Shown: positions 33,621 through 42,656, numbered from the stretch's first letter. The stretch: 64,000 nucleotides of DNA from an uncultured bacterium (GCA_902779075.1 CACZAK010000006.1:1-64000); one strand, 5' to 3'. A program made the numbers and translations. Notes: generated from the letters alone by a model not told the origin.

Positions 33621-34069
33621 TTCTCATCAATTCCAAATCCGCCCGAGACCGGAATCCGAATGTCGTCGGGCATGAGTATCTGCCATGTGTCGTCTTCGTT
33701 CCGCATGAAACCAAGACCAGGATATTCCAGCGAAAGATTCGTGATCGCAACGGAGAGAGCACGTTGAAGCGAACGCCGACTCTGCTTCGCCCCACTCACA
33801 GCTAGGGCGCAGCGCGTTTCATTCGTCACGACCTGGAACTTGACGTCTTCGCCGTCAAGGCCGTCAAATCTCCTACATGCACGTTCAACGGCTACGGCGA
33901 AAGCGGACTTCCGCTCCAACGGCGCCCCACCTAGCTCCTCCATTTTCCGCTTCTGCGCCTGTTCCTGCTCTCCGCTGCCGCAACCTGCGCAGACAGCAAG
34001 CACCGCAATCACGAACATCAACGGCAAAACGCATGCAATTCTCACTTTCACACCTCCGGCTATCTTCAC
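33617..34069 (-). CDS. Small lipoprotein of unknown function
   Basis: 150 residues from a GTG at 34067-34069, chosen because AAAGGAAC lies just upstream and the next residues give a lipoprotein signal (FVIAVLAVCAGC). The ATG further upstream would add 27 residues overlapping the previous gene. The mature part is a small alpha/beta domain (KFQVVTNETRCALAVSG, then LRALSVAIT-like helix and LEYPGLGFM). It lies 13 bases after the 515-residue gene and overlaps the ligase-like gene by four bases. Confidence 0.7.
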   Translation of the reverse strand: MKIAGGVKVRIACVLPLMFVIAVLAVCAGCGSGEQEQAQKRKMEELGGAPLERKSAFAVAVERACRRFDGLDGEDVKFQVVTNETRCALAVSGAKQSRRSLQRALSVAITNLSLEYPGLGFMRNEDDTWQILMPDDIRIPVSGGFGIDEK

Positions 34070-34082
34070 GTTCGTTCCTTTG

Positions 34083-35630
34083 TCATTCCCATGCAACCTT
34101 CGTCCCCTCGTAGGGCACGACCTCGCCCTGCACACCTTCCGAGTTGCCACGGCCGATTCTCAGCACCCCCGTCATGGCACTCTTCGCCTTGAGCTTGAAA
34201 ATCGTAACGATGCAGCTTCCGTCCACGTCATGCATTGCGTATGCCGTGCCTGAGACCCGTCCCCCATTCCCCAGCATGCCATTCCAGCTGACCTTCCCGG
34301 CGGCGGTGATTTTCTTGATATTGACGAACCCACCGTCCGTTCCGCCGCCAGACGTCTCAGAAAGGCCTACGGCATTCACGCCCGCAAATGCGGCGGCATG
34401 CGATCCAACGCCGACTTTCAGCCCGTCAGGAGATTCCAACGGCGCGGACATCGACGGATCAGACAGAACGGCCTTGATCCGTCCGTCGCTCGCAAGTTCA
34501 AGTGTCAGCCTTTTGTCCGAAAAGGCCAAAGACGTCCTAGCCGTACCGTCGCCGATGGCAGACCATGTCCCTGAGAACGTGGTCTTTGCGCGCGACACGT
34601 TCGTGTACTTCGCCTTGACCTTGTTGCGGGCCGTGGTGGAAAGCTCCAGCACGCCGACCACGGTGCGGTCGCCCTCGCCTGCGGACAGAAGCGGCACGGT
34701 GGCCTTGAGCGCCCGGTCGAGCATGGCGCACCCACCCTGGGACACGTCGCTCGCAGACGCGACGTTAAACGCAAGGGAGATCTCGGGCCCCGCGAACAGG
34801 ACGCCATTGCGCTTCTGCTGGATAGAGAAGACGTATGTACTCGCCCCGGCCTTCTTCGCCTTTCCCGACAGGACCACCTTCCCGTCCACATAGTTAAGCT
34901 TCATGCCTGACGGAAGTTTACCCGAAACCTTCTTGAGGCTCGGCTTCTTACTTCCCTTGAGGTTGTACACGACCTGCGGGGCAAGCACATCCGCCGCGTC
35001 CATCCCAACGAAGATGTCTATGCCATACGAAATCCGCGTCGTGACCGGATTCTGGTAAAGCCACTCCGCCTTTGCCGAAATGTCGGGAAGATGTGAGAAG
35101 TCATATTCTCCCGCCACGGAGCCGATTGACCCGATCAGCTGTCTCGCAAGGGAGCCTCCTTTGACGAGCATCTCGCCGTCGCGCCCGGTGAAGGTCCTGT
35201 AATATTCGCTGTTCTTCGACGGAGCCGAACCGCTGCGGTTCCAGTAAACGGCCAAATACGGGAATCCGTTCGGGTTCACCGGCTTTGAGAATCCAGAGGC
35301 ATCCCCATTGCCATTGTGGGTCGTGAACACCATCAGCATCTTGTGGCTATTCTGCCAGGCGAGGAACTCCTCCGTCAGACATGCGCGCTGAAGGTCTTCA
35401 CACTTGCCACAGGAGAGCCCTCCAAAGAAAACCAGCAACGGAACGTGGTGGGCGTCAGCAACGGCGAGGGCGCCCTTGAAATTGGAATTCCATTCTCCAA
35501 GGTTCAGCGCTTCCTTTGAAACCGGCAGCAAGATGGCAGTCTGCGAAAGCGCCCCCACAGCCGTCCCGCACAGTGACAGGACGGCTGAGCACAAGATTCC
35601 AAAGCAGCTTCTCTTAAAACTCCACGCCAT
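34083..35630 (-). CDS. Secreted thioredoxin-fold protein with Ig-like and shared domain A
   Basis: 515 residues; TAGGAG precedes the ATG. Signal peptide CFGILCSAVLSLCGTAVG. A thioredoxin-like region to about residue 160 has active site GLSCGKCEDLQ and NPNGFPYLAVYW. An Ig-like putative-binding segment follows (KLPSGMKLNYVDGKVVLSG). The C-terminal part has a domain A variant (GKVSWNGMLGNGGRVSGTA). It lacks the Cys tail. It is 24 bases downstream of the 907-residue gene in the same cassette. Confidence 0.8.
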   Translation of the reverse strand: MAWSFKRSCFGILCSAVLSLCGTAVGALSQTAILLPVSKEALNLGEWNSNFKGALAVADAHHVPLLVFFGGLSCGKCEDLQRACLTEEFLAWQNSHKMLMVFTTHNGNGDASGFSKPVNPNGFPYLAVYWNRSGSAPSKNSEYYRTFTGRDGEMLVKGGSLARQLIGSIGSVAGEYDFSHLPDISAKAEWLYQNPVTTRISYGIDIFVGMDAADVLAPQVVYNLKGSKKPSLKKVSGKLPSGMKLNYVDGKVVLSGKAKKAGASTYVFSIQQKRNGVLFAGPEISLAFNVASASDVSQGGCAMLDRALKATVPLLSAGEGDRTVVGVLELSTTARNKVKAKYTNVSRAKTTFSGTWSAIGDGTARTSLAFSDKRLTLELASDGRIKAVLSDPSMSAPLESPDGLKVGVGSHAAAFAGVNAVGLSETSGGGTDGGFVNIKKITAAGKVSWNGMLGNGGRVSGTAYAMHDVDGSCIVTIFKLKAKSAMTGVLRIGRGNSEGVQGEVVPYEGTKVAWE

Positions 35631-35654
35631 GCAGGACTCCTAGGGCGACTTCGG

Positions 35655-38378
35655 TTACTCAACCGAGACTACGAACGTTTCACCACCCAACGTACCGCCG
35701 CCGAACAGCTTGGACTGCCCTCCGACCGCATATACGATGCCGGACGCCTTATATGTCTTGTTGTTGATGCTGTATGAAATCTTGACCTGGCCCGTGGTGA
35801 GGGAGGTTGAAATGGACGCATTGTACTTGTTGGAGCCGAATGTGGGCTTCCTGCCGGTCATAACGACAGGAATCTTGACATCGCCCCCCCCGACGGTGAC
35901 GAGCGTCTTCCCATTCAGCCCAACGAGCCTGCTCTTTGCCCAGCGCGAGCCTTCAACGCGGTCGAAAACCTGGGAGCCAGATGTGGCATGCCCGTCCACG
36001 CTGCCATTGGCGAAAAGGGCACACCCCACGTTGATTCCAGTGCGCGTGGAGGCGTGGCCGAAACGCACGTCCCCGTGACCCGCCCACCGCGGAAGATTGG
36101 CACGCACAAAAGACTCAGGGAACAATGCGCAGAAACTTCCGCCGGAAATCTTCGTATTTTCGGAGATACGCCCCTTGAAGGAGACCTTTCCGGCATAGCT
36201 GACTTTCGCCGTCACCCAGCCGCCGAGTTTCGCATTGGAAGATGAAGCCAGGCCAAAGCCCCAGTTGCCCTTCCAGTCCCCGTTGGGCTTGTCGATGGCC
36301 TTTCCGTAGACCCTGTACCCAGAAGCCGTGCCCGACCAAATCTTGGAGCCCGGATTAAAGGCCACGTTAAAGTCTGACAATCCCGTCGCGACACCCCCGT
36401 CTTTCAAGCTCACGACTTTCCCCCGCAGTCTGGTCGTGCCCCCCCCCCTCACGACAGTGGCCGTCCACTTTCCCCTTGAAGAGATCTTCAACTGACCTGA
36501 AGCCACAATCTCGTCTCTCCCGTTAAAGTAGTATATGGCGTACTTTGGCGATGTATACGCCTTCGGGAATTTCGCAACCTTCAATGTGAACGTCTTGGAT
36601 GTTGTGCCATAGTCGTTTTTCGCCGTCACGGTGACGGTATGATTCTTGAAAATCATGGGAGTACCAGTAATGAGACCCGTCTTGGCGTCTATCTTCAGCC
36701 CCGAGGGAAGGCCCGACGCCGAATACGACACATTGCCGACCCCGGACGAGCTAATCGACATGTCAATGGCCGTTGCGAACGATCTATAGGCGTTGACCGT
36801 CAAGGGCGTATTGTCGTAAACCTGCATGGCCGCCACATTGAACTTGGAAGACGCCGAAGCTACGGCCGTACCAATCATATTGGCGGTGGAATAGGACGCT
36901 TGGACGCTCCAAGGGTAATCCTTCGTTTCAGCGGCTTTGGACACGAACCCAAGGTCAAGCGCATTGCCCGACGTCGTTGTGCCCATGTCCTTGGTCACAC
37001 CCCCGCAGGTCAGGGAGAACGTGCAGCCAGCCAGACTTGCCGACCATGCAAAATCCACGAGCGACTTATTCTGCATCAGATCGCCGTAGGAGACCTGCGC
37101 ATTGGCCGTCGGCTTTGACAGCGTCACCGTGAGCGGCTTGAACGAAAACGCCTTGAAGCCGATAACCTCCGCGTCAGCAGCCCCCGTCGACGCCGAGGCC
37201 TTGAGCGTTATTTTGTCCCCGGCGGCAACGCCGAAGCTAACCGTCTGGTCGGCAAGGAGCACTTCCTTGCCACCCTTTGAAGTCGTGCAGGCAACGCTCC
37301 CCCGAGTTGTTCCGAGAGTCGCCGACAGGATACCCCCGGCGGACACCGTGAGCACAAGCGTCGAATCGGTCGCGGTCACCGTCTCCAGCACGTTGCCGTT
37401 GTTCTGCGAGGGTACGTACCACGTTCCGCTCGACGCAGACAGTTTTTCTAATCCAGCATGAGCCGCCGCAAACTCCGCCAATGACTGCTTGACGCGGGAA
37501 TCCTTGAACGTCACGGTCTGGGATGAAGCTTCGTAGGAAATGTCCGATCCCGCAAAACCGCTTGCGACGACCTTCACCGTCAGGCTGTCGGAGACAATGC
37601 CCCCGTCGAACGTACTCGGCCCCGTAACCGTGAAGGTTTTCGTTCCATCGCTTGAATCCCAGGTGATCGAGCTTTCACTCAGTTTGTAGAGAGCCTTGTT
37701 GGCACCCTCCAGCGAGATTTCAACGGATCCAGTCTTGCCGGATTTGCCCGAACGGGTCACGACGCCCGTCCACACGCCCGCAGTCGGTGGCTGAACCATC
37801 ACGGTGTTACCAGACTGCGCGGAAAGCGAGAAGACCGTCTTGTCGGCTTTTTTCGGTGCAACTTCGGCAAGGGCCGCGTCAATGTATTGGTACAGAATCG
37901 GACCGCTTGAACCAACCGGGCGCGACTTGTAGGACCAAACTGCATGGCGCGCGCCATTGGGCTTGATAAGAACCACCTGCGGATACCCGTCATCACCTGA
38001 CTGGTAGATGTCGAAGTATGCGTCAAAGACTTTCTCCGAAACCCCCCCGTACTCTGGCTGCCTTGGAGACGACCAGTAGTTCAGGAGAACCATGTAGAAC
38101 TGGTATTTCTTGACGAGGTTGGCAAAGTTCTCTGTGTTGAGCGTGTTGTTCACGAACTGCATGCAGTGCTGACATCCCTGGCCTGTGCTGCTGTCGTTGA
38201 TCATCACAAGGAAAATCGGCAGATTCGTCGTCTTTGCCGCAGCCAACACGCCCTCCATGTTGCTAGTCCACTGGTTGGGGACTGTGGCCGTCGTACTCAC
38301 GCGCGGCAGAACGGCTGCGGAAACCCCTACTGCATAAAGGACAATCGCAGCGGCAATGCTTTTGACTATTGATTTCAT
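35655..38378 (-). CDS. Large secreted thioredoxin-fold protein with Ig-like domains
   Basis: 907 residues from the ATG at 38376-38378, with AAAAGGAGAGG upstream. Signal peptide IVKSIAAAIVLYAVGVSA. The thioredoxin-like region, to about residue 190, has the site GQGCQHCMQF and YPQVVLIKPNG. Several beta domains follow, including a putative-Ig (He_PIG type) domain (SASGLPSGLKIDAKTGLITG) near 620. The C-terminal half carries a domain A variant (AGKVSFKGRISENTKISGG) and a final strand-rich domain. It is the largest of the four thioredoxin-fold proteins and lies directly after the foldase gene. Confidence 0.82.
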   Translation of the reverse strand: MKSIVKSIAAAIVLYAVGVSAAVLPRVSTTATVPNQWTSNMEGVLAAAKTTNLPIFLVMINDSSTGQGCQHCMQFVNNTLNTENFANLVKKYQFYMVLLNYWSSPRQPEYGGVSEKVFDAYFDIYQSGDDGYPQVVLIKPNGARHAVWSYKSRPVGSSGPILYQYIDAALAEVAPKKADKTVFSLSAQSGNTVMVQPPTAGVWTGVVTRSGKSGKTGSVEISLEGANKALYKLSESSITWDSSDGTKTFTVTGPSTFDGGIVSDSLTVKVVASGFAGSDISYEASSQTVTFKDSRVKQSLAEFAAAHAGLEKLSASSGTWYVPSQNNGNVLETVTATDSTLVLTVSAGGILSATLGTTRGSVACTTSKGGKEVLLADQTVSFGVAAGDKITLKASASTGAADAEVIGFKAFSFKPLTVTLSKPTANAQVSYGDLMQNKSLVDFAWSASLAGCTFSLTCGGVTKDMGTTTSGNALDLGFVSKAAETKDYPWSVQASYSTANMIGTAVASASSKFNVAAMQVYDNTPLTVNAYRSFATAIDMSISSSGVGNVSYSASGLPSGLKIDAKTGLITGTPMIFKNHTVTVTAKNDYGTTSKTFTLKVAKFPKAYTSPKYAIYYFNGRDEIVASGQLKISSRGKWTATVVRGGGTTRLRGKVVSLKDGGVATGLSDFNVAFNPGSKIWSGTASGYRVYGKAIDKPNGDWKGNWGFGLASSSNAKLGGWVTAKVSYAGKVSFKGRISENTKISGGSFCALFPESFVRANLPRWAGHGDVRFGHASTRTGINVGCALFANGSVDGHATSGSQVFDRVEGSRWAKSRLVGLNGKTLVTVGGGDVKIPVVMTGRKPTFGSNKYNASISTSLTTGQVKISYSINNKTYKASGIVYAVGGQSKLFGGGTLGGETFVVSVE

Positions 38379-38414
38379 TTCAACCTCTCCTTTTGAGATT
38401 CGTTTCATTAAAAC

Positions 38415-39620
38415 TCACTTCACCCTCTTAATTCTCATCCTTTTTTTGGAGGGATCCGTCGGCTCCCACAATGGAATTTTACACTCGACTTTGGCCTTTG
38501 CAAGAAGCTCGTGGAATTTCATCTTCGTAACGGCCTTCATCTTGATCTCCTTGACCCGCGTGCGCGCCTGCTCCGGAGAGAGTTCCGGCTGAAGCATATC
38601 CTTCTCAATCAGGATCTCCGCAATCTCAACCGTCACCTCGCCGTCCCGCTCGGTCGAGCCGTTCCGCTTCAACAGCTGGACTATGCGCCATGCATCCGGC
38701 GTCTCAACGATGCCGCTCATCTCGCCCTCCTTCAAGTTCGCGAGGGCATCCTCCACGGCCTTCGGTAGTTCACCTTCCGCAAAGCGCGCCGGATGTTCGT
38801 CTGTTCCGTCCATCATCACCCCGCGCGTCGCAGAGCTTTCACTGTCACTCCATTGCTCTGCGGCATCGCCGAAATCCATTCCGCTCCTCAACTTCCTGAA
38901 AATGTCCGCAACAAGCGCCCTCTTGTACAAATTCGTCGCGACGACAGCGGTATTGTTTGAATGAACAATCCCCATCATCTGCTTAATCTCCGCATCATTC
39001 GTCTCGGTCAAAGGGACAAGCACTTGTTTCTGGTACTCCTGGCTGTAAAGGGCGTTCGTCAGATTGTGTTCGTAAAACGATTCGCCGCTGCCAATCAAAT
39101 TCAGCATCACCTCGCCGACCTTACCCCGCTTTTCCCATTCTGCGCGTGCCCTCGCACGATACTCGGCAAATTTCTCCGGTGCGACTTTCACCCCCACTCG
39201 ACGGGCTTCAGCTGCAACTAAAGTATATTCTATATATTCCTTAAGAAGTTTGCGCACCCGTGACTGGAACATAATAGAACGAAGGGCCGCATTTCCCTCC
39301 ACCTGCATCTCTGATCGTTCAATGCCAACGCACAATGCATCAACATGCCGTCGCAGCAACCCCCATTTCAGCCCATCACGGCCATCTATCTCGACAAGGA
39401 TTTCGTCATCTTTGAGTTCCTTGAGCATCTGCTCAGTACTCTTCTCCTTCTTCTTCCCAGATGATTCCTTCCCCTTGATTGAGACGACATTTGCACCTGA
39501 AGGCTGCGCATTTTGAAACGCCTTGGAAACCCCTTTTGAGCCATCAACTGCCGTCTCCGCGCCAAACAAAGGGTAAAGCGAAAATAATGCCGCGAAAAGA
39601 TATCCTAGGCGATTTCTCAT
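38415..39620 (-). CDS. SurA/PrsA-type peptidyl-prolyl isomerase-like foldase
   Basis: 401 residues from the ATG at 39618-39620. AAAGGAAAG upstream favours it over two earlier in-frame starts. Signal peptide LGYLFAALFSLYPLFGA. A Lys/Glu-rich stretch is followed by a SurA-type N-terminal helical domain (about 60-230) and a parvulin-like domain (about 235-320): FRKLRSGMDFGDAAEQWSD, GELPKAVEDALANLKEGEMS and AWRIVQLL. These periplasmic proteins help exported proteins fold. The position between the Cys-rich protein and the thioredoxin-fold proteins suggests it serves them. The active-site residues of parvulin are not fully conserved, so it may be a pure chaperone. Confidence 0.82.
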   Translation of the reverse strand: MRNRLGYLFAALFSLYPLFGAETAVDGSKGVSKAFQNAQPSGANVVSIKGKESSGKKKEKSTEQMLKELKDDEILVEIDGRDGLKWGLLRRHVDALCVGIERSEMQVEGNAALRSIMFQSRVRKLLKEYIEYTLVAAEARRVGVKVAPEKFAEYRARARAEWEKRGKVGEVMLNLIGSGESFYEHNLTNALYSQEYQKQVLVPLTETNDAEIKQMMGIVHSNNTAVVATNLYKRALVADIFRKLRSGMDFGDAAEQWSDSESSATRGVMMDGTDEHPARFAEGELPKAVEDALANLKEGEMSGIVETPDAWRIVQLLKRNGSTERDGEVTVEIAEILIEKDMLQPELSPEQARTRVKEIKMKAVTKMKFHELLAKAKVECKIPLWEPTDPSKKRMRIKRVK

Positions 39621-39644
39621 TTTTGATGGCTTTCCTTTTTTCAT

Positions 39645-39682
39645 AAAAAACAAGCGGGATAGAGAAGACTCTCCACCCCGCC
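39645..39682 (-). terminator. Rho-independent terminator
   Basis: On the minus strand a G/C-rich stem GGCGGGGTGGAGAG pairs, with G-U pairs, with TCTCTATCCCGCTT after a three-base loop and runs into TTTTTT. It separates the Cys-rich secreted protein gene from the foldase gene and would lower expression of the cassette downstream. Confidence 0.8.
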
Positions 39683-39731
39683 TGCTCTGTACGTCATTTT
39701 ACGTACACTCTATCAATCCTTTCGGAATGAC

Positions 39732-40520
39732 TTACTCATCGTCGTCAGTGAACCTGACACCGGCAATCTTCATAGCACCTGCGTTGGTCGTGACCTTCTT
39801 CTGGTACACAGCCTTCCACGTGCCGCCGAAGATGTCCGTATCAGGGCAGTCGCACATGAAGCAGTTCTCTTCGTTGACGCAAGGATAGATGCCGACGAAC
39901 CAGCCCTTGTAGGTCTTGGGCGTGAAGATCGGATCGCAGCCCGTCTCAGACTTGACGCAGTAGGCGTTCTTCGTCTTGAGGGACGTGACCTTCATATCGA
40001 CCTTACCAAAGGCGGCAGCCCAGAACGCGAACTCTTCGAGATCAACGTCGCCATCCGTCGCAGCCTCCTCGGAGACCACAAAGAGAGCGGAGTCGAGGCA
40101 GACGCTCTTGCCAGGCTTGATGCTGGTTTCCCAGTTACGAGCCTTATCAAGGTTCTTGCCGAACACCGACCAGACAACGAGCTCAACGGGAGCCGCGAGA
40201 GCAAAGGTCTTCTTGCCAGCCTTGATCGTGGCATAGAAAGTACCTTCGTTGTAGCAGCAGAAACCCGTCGTTTCGCAGATCTCTCCTGTGAGCGCGAGCG
40301 CACCCTTCTTGATCTTGAGCGATTCAACAGTCTTGTAGTCGCCCTTGTTAACGACAGCCTTGCCCGAGCCCGTCACCTTGAACACGACCGTGGGGCAAGG
40401 GCCCTGACTAGGGTCACCGGCGCCGCAGTTCTCGCAAACCACGGGGTTAAGTGCCGTGCCAGCAGCACTGCCGACAACAGTAATTGCCGCAGCAGCGGCA
40501 GCAATCATGAACTTCTTCAT
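39732..40520 (-). CDS. Secreted cysteine-rich protein
   Basis: 262 residues from the ATG at 40518-40520, with AAAAGGAAAC upstream. Signal peptide MKKFMIAAAAAAITVVGSAAG. The mature protein has 13 cysteines in clusters (VVCENCGAG, TGFCCYNEG, NCFMCDCPD), so disulfide bonding is expected. The middle is beta-rich (KIKKGALALTG and TFYATIKAGKKTFALAAP), and WFVGIYPC and TWKAVYQKK occur near the end. It is the first gene of the cassette, has its own terminator and a long leader, and may be highly expressed. It is a natural client for the thioredoxin-fold proteins. Family not recognised. Confidence 0.78.
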   Translation of the reverse strand: MKKFMIAAAAAAITVVGSAAGTALNPVVCENCGAGDPSQGPCPTVVFKVTGSGKAVVNKGDYKTVESLKIKKGALALTGEICETTGFCCYNEGTFYATIKAGKKTFALAAPVELVVWSVFGKNLDKARNWETSIKPGKSVCLDSALFVVSEEAATDGDVDLEEFAFWAAAFGKVDMKVTSLKTKNAYCVKSETGCDPIFTPKTYKGWFVGIYPCVNEENCFMCDCPDTDIFGGTWKAVYQKKVTTNAGAMKIAGVRFTDDDE

Positions 40521-40867
40521 CGTTTGTTTGTTTCCTTTTGCCGATTCGCTCAACTCGGCGGCTACCCGCCTCGTCTCACCCGGAGCTACCCGGTTGACTC
40601 ATTCTTTCGGTGAGTTCCACCCGACCCACTTTATTACACCCGCGTGAACACGGTCGGCACACATGTTATGCCATTCAGCAGCTTGGAACGGTTTGAGTTT
40701 CGCGCTCCGCACTACCCACTTTCTCAAAATAGCCTGCGGGTCAACTTTCATTGAGCCCGGTTATTCCTAGGCCCGGACACAATGTCCAAAGCCCGCCCTA
40801 TTTCTTGAAAGCGCGGGTATTGTATCAAAACTTGCTTTCGTACGCAAGGGGAAAATGAAAAAAAATT
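40521..40867 (-). promoter_or_regulatory. Long structured leader upstream of the Cys-rich protein gene
   Basis: A gene-free stretch of about 350 bases. On the minus strand it holds hairpins built on a repeated GGGTAG: GGCGGGTAGCCGCC (40557-40570), ACCGGGTAGCTCCGGGT (40578-40594), and a third GTGGGTAGTGCGGAGC near 40711-40720. It is consistent with a regulated or stabilised 5' leader. I do not recognise a known riboswitch class. Confidence 0.4.
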
Positions 40868-41275
40868 TTATCCACGCAATCGCTCCGCGAGAAGTGTGGA
40901 ACTTGTCCCCTGCGTGTAGGGGAAATATACGACCTCAACGCCGACGGTCTTAAGCTTCGCCTCAACCTCGTTGTACATCGCGCTCCCCTTCCAGTCGTTA
41001 CCGTGGAACAGGCGGTTGAAATGCAATGCCTCCCATGCGGCGAACTTGTCCATGCTAGTCTGCGGCACCACTTCGTCCACATAGCGGATCGACTTCACGA
41101 TCGCGACGCGCTCCTCGTACGGAACGATGGGCGGACGCTTCTTGTAGCTTATTACCACCTCGTCCGTGGAAACGCCCACAATCAGACGGTCACATTGCTC
41201 GCGCGCGCGCACGAGCAAATTTAGATGTCCGACGTGGAACATGTCGAACACGCCCGTGGTGTAGCCCACTATCAC
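40868..41275 (-). CDS. Glycerol-3-phosphate cytidylyltransferase-like protein, second copy
   Basis: 135 residues from a GTG at 41273-41275 that overlaps the LicD stop (GTGA). The nucleotidyltransferase motif is VFDMFHVGHLNLL, with YVDEVVPQ and, at the end, YTQGTSSTLL carrying the family S-T-S/T motif. TagD-type members make CDP-glycerol from CTP. It resembles the 145-residue gene at 42219 throughout but differs in the substrate region (RLFHGNDWKGSAMYNE against VLFVGDDWFNTPSWKE), so the two may activate different polyols. Confidence 0.87.
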   Translation of the reverse strand: MIVGYTTGVFDMFHVGHLNLLVRAREQCDRLIVGVSTDEVVISYKKRPPIVPYEERVAIVKSIRYVDEVVPQTSMDKFAAWEALHFNRLFHGNDWKGSAMYNEVEAKLKTVGVEVVYFPYTQGTSSTLLAERLRG

Positions 41276-42222
41276 GATTCCCCCCAGTGCTTCTTGAGGA
41301 ACTTCCGAAGCGCAAGCGCCCTCTCCATGTCGAAGCGAGAAGCCGGATGATGCGGCTTGAGGCGTCCCGGCCAGCCGGCCCAGTCGCCGTAGTTGTAGGT
41401 GAGCACCGTCTCCGGGTCGTTTGGCACCATCACGTCCACTCCCTCGAACGTCGCGGGTCTGAGCGGGAAGATGTCGTCGTAGTCGTACACGGCCTCCTTC
41501 ACCCAGCCTGCCGTCATGAACTCTATGCCGCGCAGCACCGCGGGTTTTTCCTCTGGCGGGGCGGGATTCCTCCCGTCCATGATCCACTCGCGGCGAGCCG
41601 CGTCCAGCGCGGCTCGGTGCGCAGCGTCGTCCGCCTGCGGGTCGAAGCGCGCCGCGTTGCGCTCCTGCGCGTCCCGAACCTTCATGAAAAGCGCATGCTT
41701 CTCCTTCAGAGTCGGCAGCGGACTGTGGTAGAGGTCGTACGACATCACGGACGACGTGAAGTCCTTCGGGAGTTCGCGGTGGGACACCTTGATCTGGTTC
41801 CACTTTCGCGAAAAGCGCCGCCAGGCATAGTAACCCTCGCGGCACTTCTCGTTGAACACCTCGCAGAAGCGGTCGTATTCGTCACGGATCATCCCCTGGT
41901 CCACGTCGTCGTCCCACGGCACGAACTTCCCCCCGTGGCGCACTGTCCCGAGCAGACTGCCGCTGATCGTCCAGGGATGGAACCCGTTCTCGCGCGCCAC
42001 GCGCAACACTTCCTTCAGAAGCACCACGCCCGCAAGCTGTACGTCGCGCGCGTAACCGCGCGCCGGCGGCATGTTGCCGACATCCGCCATGGTCAGAAGC
42101 TCGCGCCGGAGGAGCTGCGTCTGCAGCGACAGTTCCGGCTCGTCCGCACTTCTCCACACGCGCACGCCGCAGAACCGCGTGACAAGACGACCCTTCTCGT
42201 ACTTGCGGCTGATCAGGCTCAT
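41272..42222 (-). CDS. LicD-family phosphotransferase
   Basis: 316 residues. The LicD nucleotidyltransferase-fold signature GSLLGTVRHGGKFVPWDDDV is cut here to its core. The metal-binding Asp-rich motif is PWDDDVDQGM and the C-terminal region has the usual VMVPNDPETVLTYNYGDW. LicD proteins transfer phosphocholine or similar phospho-alcohols from CDP precursors to surface glycans. Four-base overlaps on both sides tie it to the two cytidylyltransferases that would make its CDP donor. Confidence 0.92.
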   Translation of the reverse strand: MSLISRKYEKGRLVTRFCGVRVWRSADEPELSLQTQLLRRELLTMADVGNMPPARGYARDVQLAGVVLLKEVLRVARENGFHPWTISGSLLGTVRHGGKFVPWDDDVDQGMIRDEYDRFCEVFNEKCREGYYAWRRFSRKWNQIKVSHRELPKDFTSSVMSYDLYHSPLPTLKEKHALFMKVRDAQERNAARFDPQADDAAHRAALDAARREWIMDGRNPAPPEEKPAVLRGIEFMTAGWVKEAVYDYDDIFPLRPATFEGVDVMVPNDPETVLTYNYGDWAGWPGRLKPHHPASRFDMERALALRKFLKKHWGES

Positions 42223-42656
42223 GCGCCCTCCCCTTCTTCGCGCAGCTTCTTCAGCGTGGCCGAGAGCAGCGTGGAGCTCGTCCCCTTCGTACGCGGGAAG
42301 TACACCACGCGCACGCCGACGGTCGCGAATTTCGCCTCCATCTCCTTCCAGCTCGGCGTGTTGAACCAGTCATCCCCGACGAACAGCACGTCGAAGTGCA
42401 GCTTCTCCCACATCTTGAACTTGTCGAGGTCGTCCTGCGGAATCGCCGCGTCCACGTACTTGATGGAGCGCACGATCTCAAGGCGTTCCTGGAACGGAAT
42501 GACGGCCCGCTTGTGCTTGTAGGCCACAAGCTCGTCGACGGATACGCCGACGATCAACTTGTCGCACAACCCCTTCGCGTTCTTGAGGAGGTTGAGGTGT
42601 CCGATATGGAAGAGGTCGTAGACCCCGCTCGTGTAACCGATTATAGTTCTGCTCAT
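42219..42656 (-). CDS. Glycerol-3-phosphate cytidylyltransferase-like protein, first copy
   Basis: 145 residues from the ATG at 42654-42656. The motifs are GVYDLFHIGHLNLLKNA, SVDELVAYKHKR and TKGTSSTLL. A TATACT -10 lies only 9 bases upstream of the ATG, so the mRNA may have almost no leader. First gene of a three-gene coupled operon (ATGA overlap with LicD), divergent from the glycerophosphotransferase gene at 42797. Together they would make and attach phosphoglycerol-type groups. Confidence 0.9.
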   Translation of the reverse strand: MSRTIIGYTSGVYDLFHIGHLNLLKNAKGLCDKLIVGVSVDELVAYKHKRAVIPFQERLEIVRSIKYVDAAIPQDDLDKFKMWEKLHFDVLFVGDDWFNTPSWKEMEAKFATVGVRVVYFPRTKGTSSTLLSATLKKLREEGEGA

